Of a DNA stretch of 64,000 nucleotides, positions 55,655-64,000 are shown piece after piece. The stretch covers positions 14,034,501 to 14,098,500 of the forward strand of contig CM073886.1 in assembly GCA_037176705.1 (NCBI GenBank), read 5' to 3'. This DNA comes from Molossus alvarezi (Eukaryota > Chordata > Mammalia > Chiroptera > Molossidae). Position 1 is the stretch's first letter. Every line of letters begins with the position of its first letter. Under the pieces are notes generated by a model that saw only the letters and a program-made list of their open reading frames with translations, had not been told where the DNA came from and did no database searches. A program made the translations under genes and the position numbers.

Positions 55655-57440
55655 CTAGGGAGAAAAGAAAGAGAGAATTAGTTTTAAAAATCACTGTGTA
55701 TATGAAGTTGAAAACAATAACCAGACCAGAGAATGCAATAGAGAACTGCAAATTTTGCTTACAGATGTTAACATGTCAATTCAAGTACTGAGATGAAAAG
55801 AGGTCAAGTCTCAGGCAGAGTTAAGTAGAGAAATTACAGATCTGGCTTTTGTAAAAAAAATTCATGTCATCTTTTCATGACATTTCTCTCTGGTAGGAAA
55901 GTTGGGATTTCAAATCTAACATGTAGAAAAATAGGGCTTAAAGTGTGTTTAAACTATCAGTTGTGAGAAGTTAACCTAATATATGGTAGTAGTAACATAA
56001 TCTGTTAGACAATAGGAATATGATGATGAAGTCTATTAATAATGATGTCTTAATTTTTACAATTAACAGAGCATTTTCACCAACATTTTATTTAATATGG
56101 AGTGGAAGTACACATTAGCTAGCCATTTTAATTTCAAAGACTAATAGGAAAAAATGTAATAATGTCAGGAAACACTGTGGAAGACTTTGAAATGGGCAGT
56201 AAAGATGAGTTGGCATCTTTCAGTGAAATGCTTCTCCATGGCTGGTGTTGGCTAGAGTACCTTTCAAGTTGTCTGAGTGTACAATGGTCTGCACATTTAA
56301 TTGCACTGGCTGTAGGTCATAAAAACTGATAGTGATACAGATGTCGCTCATAAAAATCCAAATTAATTCTGTCTGGGTGAAGATGCAATTGATTCTGTAC
56401 TGCAGAAGAGGTCAGTTTTGCATCTATAAGCAAACTCATTTTAGCATTCCTGATTGTCTGCATATGTGTCTATTCTTCCAATTTTCCTCTGAACTCATTT
56501 TTTAAAAAACACCTTATTGGTTCCTTTATTAATTAATGAATTAGATAAAATCTTTGACGTGTTCATTTTATTTTTTGTATGAGAGTCATGGTTTTACCCT
56601 TTTTGGGAACATTCTTTAACACTAATATCAGAGTTACAAGGATATTGTAAGTCTAATATCACCATATGTTTTGAAACGTTAAAATGAATACCTCACTTTG
56701 AAATCTCTCCAAGAGAACCATTTTGAGTAGTCATTATTTTTAATTGAAATATGATAAATATATAAATTGTTCACTCTACATAGAATACTTTCTTTTTATC
56801 ATATTAGCAGAGCAATATAAGTTCTTTAACATTGTTTTAAATTAAATTTATTGGGGTAAAATTGGTTAATAGGATCATATAGGTTTCAGGTGTGAATTTC
56901 TGTTACAAGATCAGTATATTGCACTGTGAGCCCACGACCCAGAGTCCAAATCATTTTCTGTCACTATATATTAGGGCTCCTACACCCCTATCCCCAGTCT
57001 CTTTAAGTTCTTATTTTTAAAAGTTCTATTTTAACTAATTTATAACAATTAAAATTGTATTTGATTCTTGTCTTTACCACATTTTGTGATATAATCATTT
57101 ATATCTGCTTAAATTTTTTGTTAAATCTGATTTAAATATCTTTTTAATATATTCTTTGAAAAGTATAACATCCCTTTACTTAAGAGCAATTTGTTGTTAT
57201 GTTTGAGTCAAGTTTGGAAAACTAAGTTGCCATATATTTAAATTGATTAAACTCATTAGCAAGTGGCAGGCATCTCCTGTTTGGAGGAAAAATAAAGTTG
57301 GTCAAGGATCTGACTATATTCTGATTTGGGAATAGATAGTAGTTATGTCTGTTAATAGACAATGTTTATGTCTAATGTAGAAGAGATACAGTAAATCTGT
57401 AATTACTGTAATTTCTGTGAAATTACTGTAATTTCTCCCC
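55655..57440. other. MEIOB last intron, distal part
   Basis: AT-rich. Apart from the L1 relic at 56845-57000 I see no gene or firm repeat. Confidence 0.45.
56845..57000 (-). mobile_element. old L1 3' end
   Basis: Plus strand TTTATTGGGGTAAAATTGGT, TATAGGTTTCAGGTGTGAAT, TATATTGCACTGTGAGCCCA are the reverse of a common ancient L1 3' UTR. Confidence 0.75.
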
Positions 57441-57830
57441 TTCAGCCTAGTAGTGAAGAATCCTTGCACCAAGTTCCTAGAAATAAAGGTGAGACCATGG
57501 TGACTCCATGTCTGAAACCTATTCAGATATACTTATGGCCACAAGGGAAGGAAAACACTGGAAAATGGAAAAACCTGCTTATGAGGCTGAGATGGAGTGA
57601 TACAGTATTCTCGAAGACTCTTTCAGGGTATCTATCAGATCACAGCGATTTTCCTAATAATACTAAGATGTCATTTGCCTTTTTTTTTTCATTTTTTCAC
57701 CAGAATGCACTGTAATTTTCTTGAGGCTACGTGACCTGAGATATCACTACAGCTAATGAAATGCATGCTCATGAATATGTTTTACATTATTCTCAATGTT
57801 AAGTTCTAGTACAGTAATACAGATAAAACT
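57440..57830 (+). other. unidentified, possibly repeat-derived, block in the MEIOB last intron
   Basis: CATGGTGACTCCATGTCTGA through GATATCACTACAGCTAATGA feels like a known interspersed sequence, but I cannot name it. An 83-codon frame (57464-57715) is open but has no recognisable domain. I suspect a decayed DNA transposon. Confidence 0.35.
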
Positions 57831-58080
57831 CAAACAAGAGCTTTAAAACTGTTAAGAATGTAACAGAGAAAACATTTGAGAACAATGGGAGGAGAGAAAT
57901 CTTGTAGGCAGAGTAGTCCTCTCTCATCTGTGACTTGGGGCTAGCTGGCAACATTTCTTGTTCCCATTTTCTTTATTTGCAAAATAAGGGGAGTTTGTCT
58001 CACTTCCTTTTTGGCACCTTTAACATTAAGATTCTATGATCCTCCAATACTGTAGTGTTGCTAGTGCTGCAGGAGTCTGA
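57831..58080. other. MEIOB intron, unassigned
   Basis: Nothing recognised. Confidence 0.35.
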
Positions 58081-58087
58081 TCAGAGT

Positions 58088-58225
58088 TGTGAGATCACAG
58101 AATTTTAGAGGCTTAGGGAAGTTAATTAACCTCCCCAGGATCATACAGGCTGAGGAATGGTGGAATTGGGATTCTTACCTGAGTCTGTCTCACCTCAGCA
58201 TCTAAGCATTTAAGCATTTAACTGT
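58088..58225 (-). mobile_element. MIR SINE fragment
   Basis: GGAAGTTAATTAACCTCCCC, GGATCATACAGGCTGAGGAA, GGAATTGGGATTCTTACCTG keep MIR order in reverse. Confidence 0.75.
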
Positions 58226-58413
58226 ATATGCTCTTGTATCCTGTTCACTAAAGTGAGGAGATTGCACATGGGTTGTGGAAATGGGGGAGACCCAGCTTGA
58301 CTCTAAAGCCAGGTACCTAGTCTTGGAGCTAACATTACTCGATATTTTCTTTGTCGACCTATTTAATTGGTGCAATTTGTAACTACTTTACACTATATGA
58401 AAAAAACCTGATT

Positions 58414-58636
58414 AGCCCTGGACAGTTTGGCTCAGCAGTTAGAGCAGTGGCCCGCGGACCAGAGAGTCCTGGGTTCAGTTGCCACTAAGGGCACGTACCT
58501 TGGTTGCAGTTTGTCCCTTCCTTTGTTGGGGTCATGTGGGTGGCAACCAGTCACTGTGTCTCTCTCACATTGATGTTTCTCTCTATCTCTCTGTTCCCCC
58601 CTTCTCTCCCTCCTGCTCTATCTGAAGATAAATGCA
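58414..58636 (+). mobile_element. Ves-type SINE (MEIOB last intron)
   Basis: AAAAACCTGATTA at about 58401 and 58646. The tail lacks the GTGAGGA segment. Confidence 0.9.
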
Positions 58637-58809
58637 AAAACAAAAACAAAAACCTGATTACTTTAGTTGTTTCTGCAGTAGCCAAATCCTTCTGTATATC
58701 AGGGAATTGGGCATTATTAAAACAACAAATTTCCTAATTTATTAGGTCACTCTAGGATTTCCTTTTGTTTGAATATATAGAATAACACAGTACTGTAAAA
58801 TATACTAAC

Positions 58810-58896
58810 TTTTAAATAAATTTTGCTTCTTTCCAAAAGAAATTGCCACTTCAATGCTGTTTTCTGTTCATCCGTCATTGCAAGAAACTCATTTAC
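58810..58896 (-). CDS. MEIOB: MEIOB penultimate coding exon
   Basis: Acceptor TTTTAACCAG|GTAAAT. 29 codons, [20 protein letters not shown] then LERSKIYLK; donor AAA|GTTAGT. Phase 0 on both sides. It lies in the C-terminal OB-fold region. The preceding exon ends LGCM, giving a continuous reading. Confidence 0.93.
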
Positions 58897-59637
58897 CTGG
58901 TTAAAAAAAAAAAAATCAAACAAGTATTTCCAAAGTACATATAGATAACTCATCTTGACAACAAGGATAAATTCACTTTGCTCACTAGAAGTGGAATTTT
59001 ATTCACAGCAATTACAGCTCAATTCTCTTGATGGAGGAGATAAGGCCCAAGACCTGCTTTAAATTGAATCTCTGAAGCTAATCAGGTGGCTTGGCACAGA
59101 AAACTGCCCCTGACAAACTGGAAATCACTTGGAACTGAGGTTTAATGGTAAACTTCAGGAGCTGGTTTTAACAATAAAAAACAAGTGTTTATCATCAAGT
59201 GTACAATCTAATCTCTAAGTATCTGCTGCTGTCCTATAGTGGCAGATGGAGAACACTTGTGACTGACTTTATACAGCAGAACATGTGAAATATTGCCAAA
59301 CCCTCCTTATGGAAGAGCCACCTCATAACTGATCGACATCTTCATTGTGTTGTTTTAGCCATTGTTACTTGACTATATAAATGTCTTGTTTGTTCTTCAC
59401 TATGTTCCAGGGCCTCTGTCATCATTCCTAATAATATTAGCTATGATTTCAATATAAAATATGTAATTATTTGTTTATCAAAGAAAGCAATCATATTTAA
59501 ATCAAGATAAATTTTTCACAGACCTCTTTATTAATAAGTTAATTTCTATCAAATGTTCACCAAAATAACCTATATTTTGGAGGAAGAAAATCCAATTTGG
59601 AAATATTTCTAAACATGGTTTCCTTTTTGCTATTTAC
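58897..59637. other. MEIOB intron
   Basis: No repeat or further exon recognised. Confidence 0.5.
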
Positions 59638-59816
59638 CATGCAGCCCAAAGTCTCCTCAGCAACACTTCCTGTGAGACTACAGGAATGGAGGGTACCTGT
59701 GTGATCAGTAAGATCGATTAACATATCGAAGCTGAGAAAAACAGATTTAAACTTCGAAGAATCTTTGTTGCAAGTTGTACAAATGCTGGATGCTTCATTT
59801 ACAATGTAACCACAGC
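59638..59816 (-). CDS. MEIOB: MEIOB antepenultimate coding exon (zinc-ribbon part of the C-terminal OB fold)
   Basis: Acceptor TTTTCAGTTCAG|GCTGTG; phase needs one base from the previous exon. Encodes [40 protein letters not shown] and [19 protein letters not shown]; donor ATG|GTAAAT. The cysteines CGY...ICTTC match the treble-clef/zinc-ribbon insertion of RPA1-like OB domains. Earlier exons lie beyond 64000 or were not recognised. Confidence 0.95.
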
Positions 59817-60450
59817 CTGAACTGAAAAGAAACAAAGGACAATGATAAAATAAGAAGGCCCTAAGTGACAAATCTGCTTTCTAGCAGAAGAATTATCACT
59901 TAAAAGTCTAAATCAGAGTAAGTAATTTCAGAGTGCTCAGCACTGTGCAGGATATAAGACAGGTATACAAAACTATAAAATTATATACAACAGTGTCTCA
60001 ACCCCATTTTCAGTATTTGTGAGTCATCTGAAACTGGGATAAGCTCATTGTCCTGCTTCCTACTTTCCCCGTGCTGAGTCCTGCCAGGCTCATTTCCCTA
60101 CTGGGGCCTTTCTTTCCTGTACCCCAGGCTTCACCCCTTCCCTTCTCTGAAGAGCTGCAGAACTTACACTTCAGCACTGACTATATCCTGTCACATCCTA
60201 TTCCTTGTTATTACAGGTATGTCCATCTTATCTCCCTGGCTCCGTTTTCTAAGTGCAGGAAATGTGTCTTATGCCTAGAAAGCCCAGGTTCTACAAATGC
60301 TCACTTGATGGTACTGTATTAGGTCTTCTGTACACCTACAGAGAAACCCTAGGGGTGGGCAGGTTCACATCCTAAGTGTTGTTAGTACTGCCAGTGACAC
60401 ATTCACCTCTTTAAAGTGGTAATTACATGCTGTATCTTTTTATTTTTGTT
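59817..60450. other. MEIOB intron, possible L2 relic
   Basis: About 60110-60320 resembles an L2 3' end on the plus strand (AGGAAATGTGTCTTATGCC). Weak. Confidence 0.4.
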
Positions 60451-60457
60451 GTTTTAG

Positions 60458-60687
60458 TTAATCCTTACTTGAGGATATTTTTCATTGATTTTTAGAGAGA
60501 GTGGAAAGGAGGGAGGAAGGTAAAAACACTGATGTGAGAGAGACACATTGATTGGTTGCTTCCCACACAGCCCAACCAGAGCCAGGATCAAACCTGCAAC
60601 CCAGGTACCTGCCCTTGACCAGAATCTAACCTGAGGCCCTTCAGTCCTCAGGCCAGTGCTCTAACTGCTGAGCCAAACTGGCCAGGA
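60458..60687 (-). mobile_element. Ves-type SINE (MEIOB intron)
   Basis: TAATCCTTACTTGAGGATATT tail side; ends CCAAACTGGCCAGG. Confidence 0.9.
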
Positions 60688-60690
60688 CCT

Positions 60691-60989
60691 ATTTCATATT
60701 TTTGAAGCAGATCTTGTTTTAGCCAATTTGGAAAGAACTACTTCAAATTTTTCAAGAAGTGGGGGTGATCTGAAGACAGTGGTTTCTTATCTAGCCACAG
60801 ATCACTTTTAAAGTAAATTTTAGATGCCTTTATTCACATATAATTACTAAAGATGTAGGAAAATGAGACAAAAATTCGTGAAAAATATTTTTCAAAAAAT
60901 AAATACCTGCCTTACACAGTAGCCTCCACATTAGTTTTTTCAAATTTAATACCACATCATAATATGTTTTATAAATCCATAGGTCAACT
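60691..60989. other. MEIOB intron, unassigned
   Basis: AT-rich, nothing recognised. Confidence 0.4.
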
Positions 60990-60990
60990 A

Positions 60991-61088
60991 CCCTGGCTGG
61001 ATAACTCAGTTGGTTAGAGCATCATCCCCATACACCAAGGTTGTGGGCTTGATCTGTGGTCAGGGTGCATATAAGAATCAACCAATGA
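60991..61088 (+). mobile_element. Ves-type SINE cut by HAL1-like copy 4
   Basis: CCCTGGCTGGATAACTCAGT head. Breaks at AATCAACCAATGA where the HAL1 5' end begins; the remainder should lie past the window end. Confidence 0.8.
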
Positions 61089-62631
61089 GACTTCCGGTCA
61101 AGATGGCGGCGTAGGTAAAAGTGGTATTGTGTCCTCCCACAACCACATCAAAGTTACAACTAAACTACAGAACAACCATCATTCAAAACCGCCTGAAATC
61201 AAGCTGAATGGAAGGCCTACAACTACAAAATTAAAGAAGAAGCTGCGTCGAGACTGGTAGGAGGGGCAGAGGCACGACGGCCTGGTCCCACACCCATGTG
61301 TGGCGGATAAAAATCAGGAGGACACTTCGGCTGGGAAGGTCCTCCCTGAGGACTGAGGGGTCCCCGTCCCACACCAGATGCCCTGCTCAGGGTTCCAGTG
61401 CCAGGAAGAGAATCCCCATAACTTCTGGCTGGAAAAACCAGTGGGAACTGAGGCTCAGGGAAGCTGACATGGCTGGAGCCCCAGGCAGCTCCTTAAAGGG
61501 CCCACGCACAGATTTATCGGACTCGCTCCCTTTAAGCTTGGAGGGGAGGCAGCTCAACAGGCACCAGAGACATACAGGGAAGAACTGAGCTGTCTGGCAT
61601 TGGAGCGAGGGCTGGAGAGGGGGCTTTCTCTGGGACAAATGTGCTGTCAGAGGCCTTTGTTCCTTTGGTGAGCCCTTCCCTGGGGCAGCAGACAGCCGCC
61701 ATATCTGGGACTCCAGCAACCTGGCTCACACTGGTAGCCCCACCCTGGTGATTCCCTGAGGCCCCACCCCACCCCACCCCACCCCACCCCACCCAACTTT
61801 CAAGCCCACCCCACCCAACTTTCAAGCCCACCCAAGCTGTTGCCAGTTACTTAACCATAGGATTGGCCTGTCTGGGATCCAGGTTTTCCTAAATTCTTTC
61901 AAACAAGCAGCATCTGGTCTCAGGTCTCAGCTAGCCCCATACCTCTTGTTAAGTAATACACAGAAACAAACACAGGGAGACAGCCAAAATGAGGAGACAA
62001 AGAAATAGGTCCCAAATGAAAGAACAGAACAAAACCCCAAGAAAAGAACTAAGCGAAACGGAGATAAGCAACATAACAGATGCTGAGTTCAAGATACTGC
62101 TTATAAGGATGCTCAATGAACTTAGTGAGAACCTCAGTGAACTTAGTGAGTGCCTCAAGAGTATAAAAAGGGACCAGTCAGAAATGATGGATGCACGGTC
62201 AGAAATGAAGGAGGCACTAACTGAAATAAAGAATAATTTACACAGATTCAATAGTACAGTACGTAAATCCAAGAAGCAAACCATTGATTTGGAATATATG
62301 GAAGCAAAAAACACCCAATCAGAAACAGCAAAAAGAAAAAAGAATCCAAAAAAGAGGATAGTGTAAGGAGCCTCCGGGACAACTTCAAGCGTGCCAACAT
62401 TCGCATCTTGGGGGTGCCAGAAGGAGAAGAGAGAGAACAAGAAATTGAAAACCTGTTTGAAACAATAATGGCAGAAAACTTTCCTAACTTGGTGAAGGAA
62501 ACAGACATACAAGTCCAGGAAGCACAGAGAGTCCCAAACAAGATGAACCTCAAGAGGCCCACACCAAGACACATCATCATCAAAATGCAAAAGGTTCAAG
62601 ACAAAGAGAGAATCTTAAAAGCAGCAAGAGA
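61089..62631 (+). mobile_element. HAL1-like element, copy 4, interrupted by L1
   Basis: GACTTCCGGTCAAGATGGCGG start at 61089 and a 5' UTR with a (CCCCA)n expansion at 61763-61793. ORF1 runs from 61989 until GCAGCAAGAGA at 62631, where a different L1 starts. Copy 3 continues past this point into the rest of ORF1. Confidence 0.88.
61989..62631 (+). pseudogene. HAL1-like ORF1, truncated by an L1 insertion
   Basis: MRRQRNRSQMKEQNKTPRKE opens the coiled-coil part, with the extra NLSELSECL heptads also seen in copy 1. The first frame ends at 62366 (RKKNPKKRIV). The RRM part ILGVPEGEEREQ...ENFPNLVKETD is in another frame from about 62405. Sequence is lost after residues ILKAARE. Confidence 0.82.
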
Positions 62632-64000
62632 GGGGACATTCCAAAATGGCGGCAGAGTGAATGGAAGCTACACAGACTGTCTCCCAGGACCAAACAGGAA
62701 TTACAACTAAAACACAGACAAATCGACGAGAAAAAGCAACGGAAAAGCAGCCTGCGAGGACCATATAACCAGGGACACTGACTCGATCCAGGTAGGATTG
62801 TGAAGGCACGAGACGGGGGCTGGGAGCCCATGGTTGGCAGCTCGTCAGCGGCCTTAGCTGTGAGCAGCGCCCTCGGGTTAAACTTCCAAGCGGCTCCATA
62901 GCGCAGAGCCGGGACAGAGGCTAAAATAGCCACAGCCACTCACCTTGGGCTCCGACAGAGGGAGGGCAGACTGGACTGGAACTGTGTGGGTACACTCGGG
63001 ATTTGGAGGGCGCTCAGAGCTTTTGCTGAGTTGCAGCCACACAGGATGGTGGTCATATTGCTCCTTCCCAGGGCTCTGGGGAGAGGCAGCAGCCCCTCCC
63101 TCGGAGATTCAACCCCACCCTGTGGACCATTGATTGAAATGCAAATTGAGGCTCACTAACAACTAGCATCTGCCCCACCCTAGGGAAATCCCCTTACACT
63201 GAGCACCAGAGGGGGTTTTTCAATTAACTAACAACCCAAAACTCTTCAAGTAACCAGGACTGCTAGCCTCCAGGCAAAAAGCTAGATAACAGTACCCTTC
63301 CTGGGCTAGCAAGTCTAACCAGGAAAGTAAGACTTGACAGTGGTGTTTAACGTGGGTCCTCCATCGTTCATCTAAACCTAGGAGAGGGAACCACAAACAG
63401 CAGAACACCAATACCAACCGGGAAAATTTGGCAGGCTCCAAAGCCCACTGTGATAGCCAAAATGGTGAAACACAGAAACAAAAGCCAAATGAAAGAACAA
63501 GAGACCTCCACCAAAGATGATATCAAAGTGGAGCAGTTAGGCAAGTTAACAGAGCTAGAATTCAGAGCCATGATCTTGAGGAAGCTCGACAGCATGAGTA
63601 AGGACATAGAGATGCTGAAAATAAACCAATTAGAAATTAAAAACCACCAAGAAGAGATCAAGAGTGACATATCAGAAATAAAGAACACATTGGAAAGTCT
63701 AAAAAGCAGAGTAGAGGAAGCTGAGGACTGGATCAGTGAAAAAGAAGACAGGTTAGAAAAAAAACAACCAATCAGAAAACCAAAAGGAAAAAATGATTAA
63801 AAAACAGGAAGACAGCTTAAGAGAACTGTGGGACAACTGGAAACATAATAATATTCGCATCATAGGAGTCCCTAAAGAAAAAGAAAATGAGCAAGGGTTA
63901 GAGAATATATTCAAAGAAACAGTGATAGAAAACTTCCATAATTTGGTGACGGAAGAAGACATTTAAGTCCAAGAAGTACAGAGAGCCCCAAGTAAGAAGA
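62632..64000 (+). mobile_element. L1 element with intact-looking 5' end, runs off the window
   Basis: Starts GGGGACATTCCAAAATGGCG within HAL1-like copy 4 and continues through a distinct 5' UTR of about 830 bp into ORF1. Its 5' UTR is unrelated to that of HAL1 apart from the ATGGCGG box. A full-length L1 is likely, but ORF2 lies outside. Confidence 0.85.
63462..64000 (+). pseudogene. L1 ORF1, 5' part, with frameshift
   Basis: MVKHRNKSQMKEQETSTKDD then a coiled coil (LRKLDSMSKDIEMLKINQLE, TLESLKSRVEEAEDWISEKE). Stop at about 63798 after KPKGKND. The RRM (NIRIIGVPKEKENEQGLENI, VIENFHNLVTEEDI) continues in another frame with a further stop at 63964. The N-terminus resembles that of the HAL1-like ORF1, showing common descent. 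Confidence 0.85.

Noticed and set aside
60071..60322. Further MEIOB exon upstream of 59816
   Set aside because: No minus-strand frame with suitable phase and splice sites was recognised; the long frame is on the plus strand and looks like an old L2.

Overview
This is mammalian nuclear DNA, almost certainly from a bat of the vespertilionid or a closely related yangochiropteran lineage. The evidence is intron-split genes, a CpG-rich bidirectional promoter, L1-type retrotransposons, old MIR/L2 relics and about 48 copies of a tRNA-derived SINE of the Ves type, a family known from these bats. The gene order HAGH(-) - FAHD1(+) - MEIOB(-) matches human 16p13.3.

Layout. 1-11.3 kb is gene-free and is built from repeats nested in an old minus-strand L1: two ORF1-only half-L1 (HAL1-like) elements, a young L1 3' end, a solo ERV LTR, a Tc1/mariner-class relic and a thymosin beta-4 processed pseudogene. 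11.3-19.5 kb is largely unique sequence with SINEs, at the 3' side of HAGH. 19.5-43.06 kb is HAGH (glyoxalase II) on the minus strand. All nine coding exons could be placed with GT/AG splice sites and consistent phases, giving a 308-residue protein with every catalytic residue present. 43.06-43.53 kb is the shared HAGH/FAHD1 promoter with three CCAAT boxes. 43.53-44.20 kb is the intronless FAHD1 coding sequence. 44.2-55.3 kb is intergenic, with a 5'-truncated L1 and many SINEs. 55.3-59.8 kb holds the last three coding exons of MEIOB on the minus strand; its other exons lie beyond the window. 61.1-64.0 kb is another HAL1-like element interrupted by the 5' end of a full-type L1 that runs off the end.

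Functionally, HAGH and FAHD1 are metabolic enzymes found in mitochondria (HAGH also in cytosol) and share one promoter region. HAGH finishes methylglyoxal detoxification. FAHD1 hydrolyses acylpyruvates and decarboxylates oxaloacetate. MEIOB is a meiotic single-strand-DNA-binding protein and converges on FAHD1.

The most unusual material is in the repeats. There are four HAL1-like copies that carry ORF1 but have no room for ORF2, one bounded by a 13-bp target duplication. Other cases are a possible L1 3' transduction of a SINE, target sites hit repeatedly by SINEs, a tRNA-head-only SINE insertion, and a conserved 3' stem-loop in the SINE. All assignments rest on reading the sequence and on memory of the families; no search was run.
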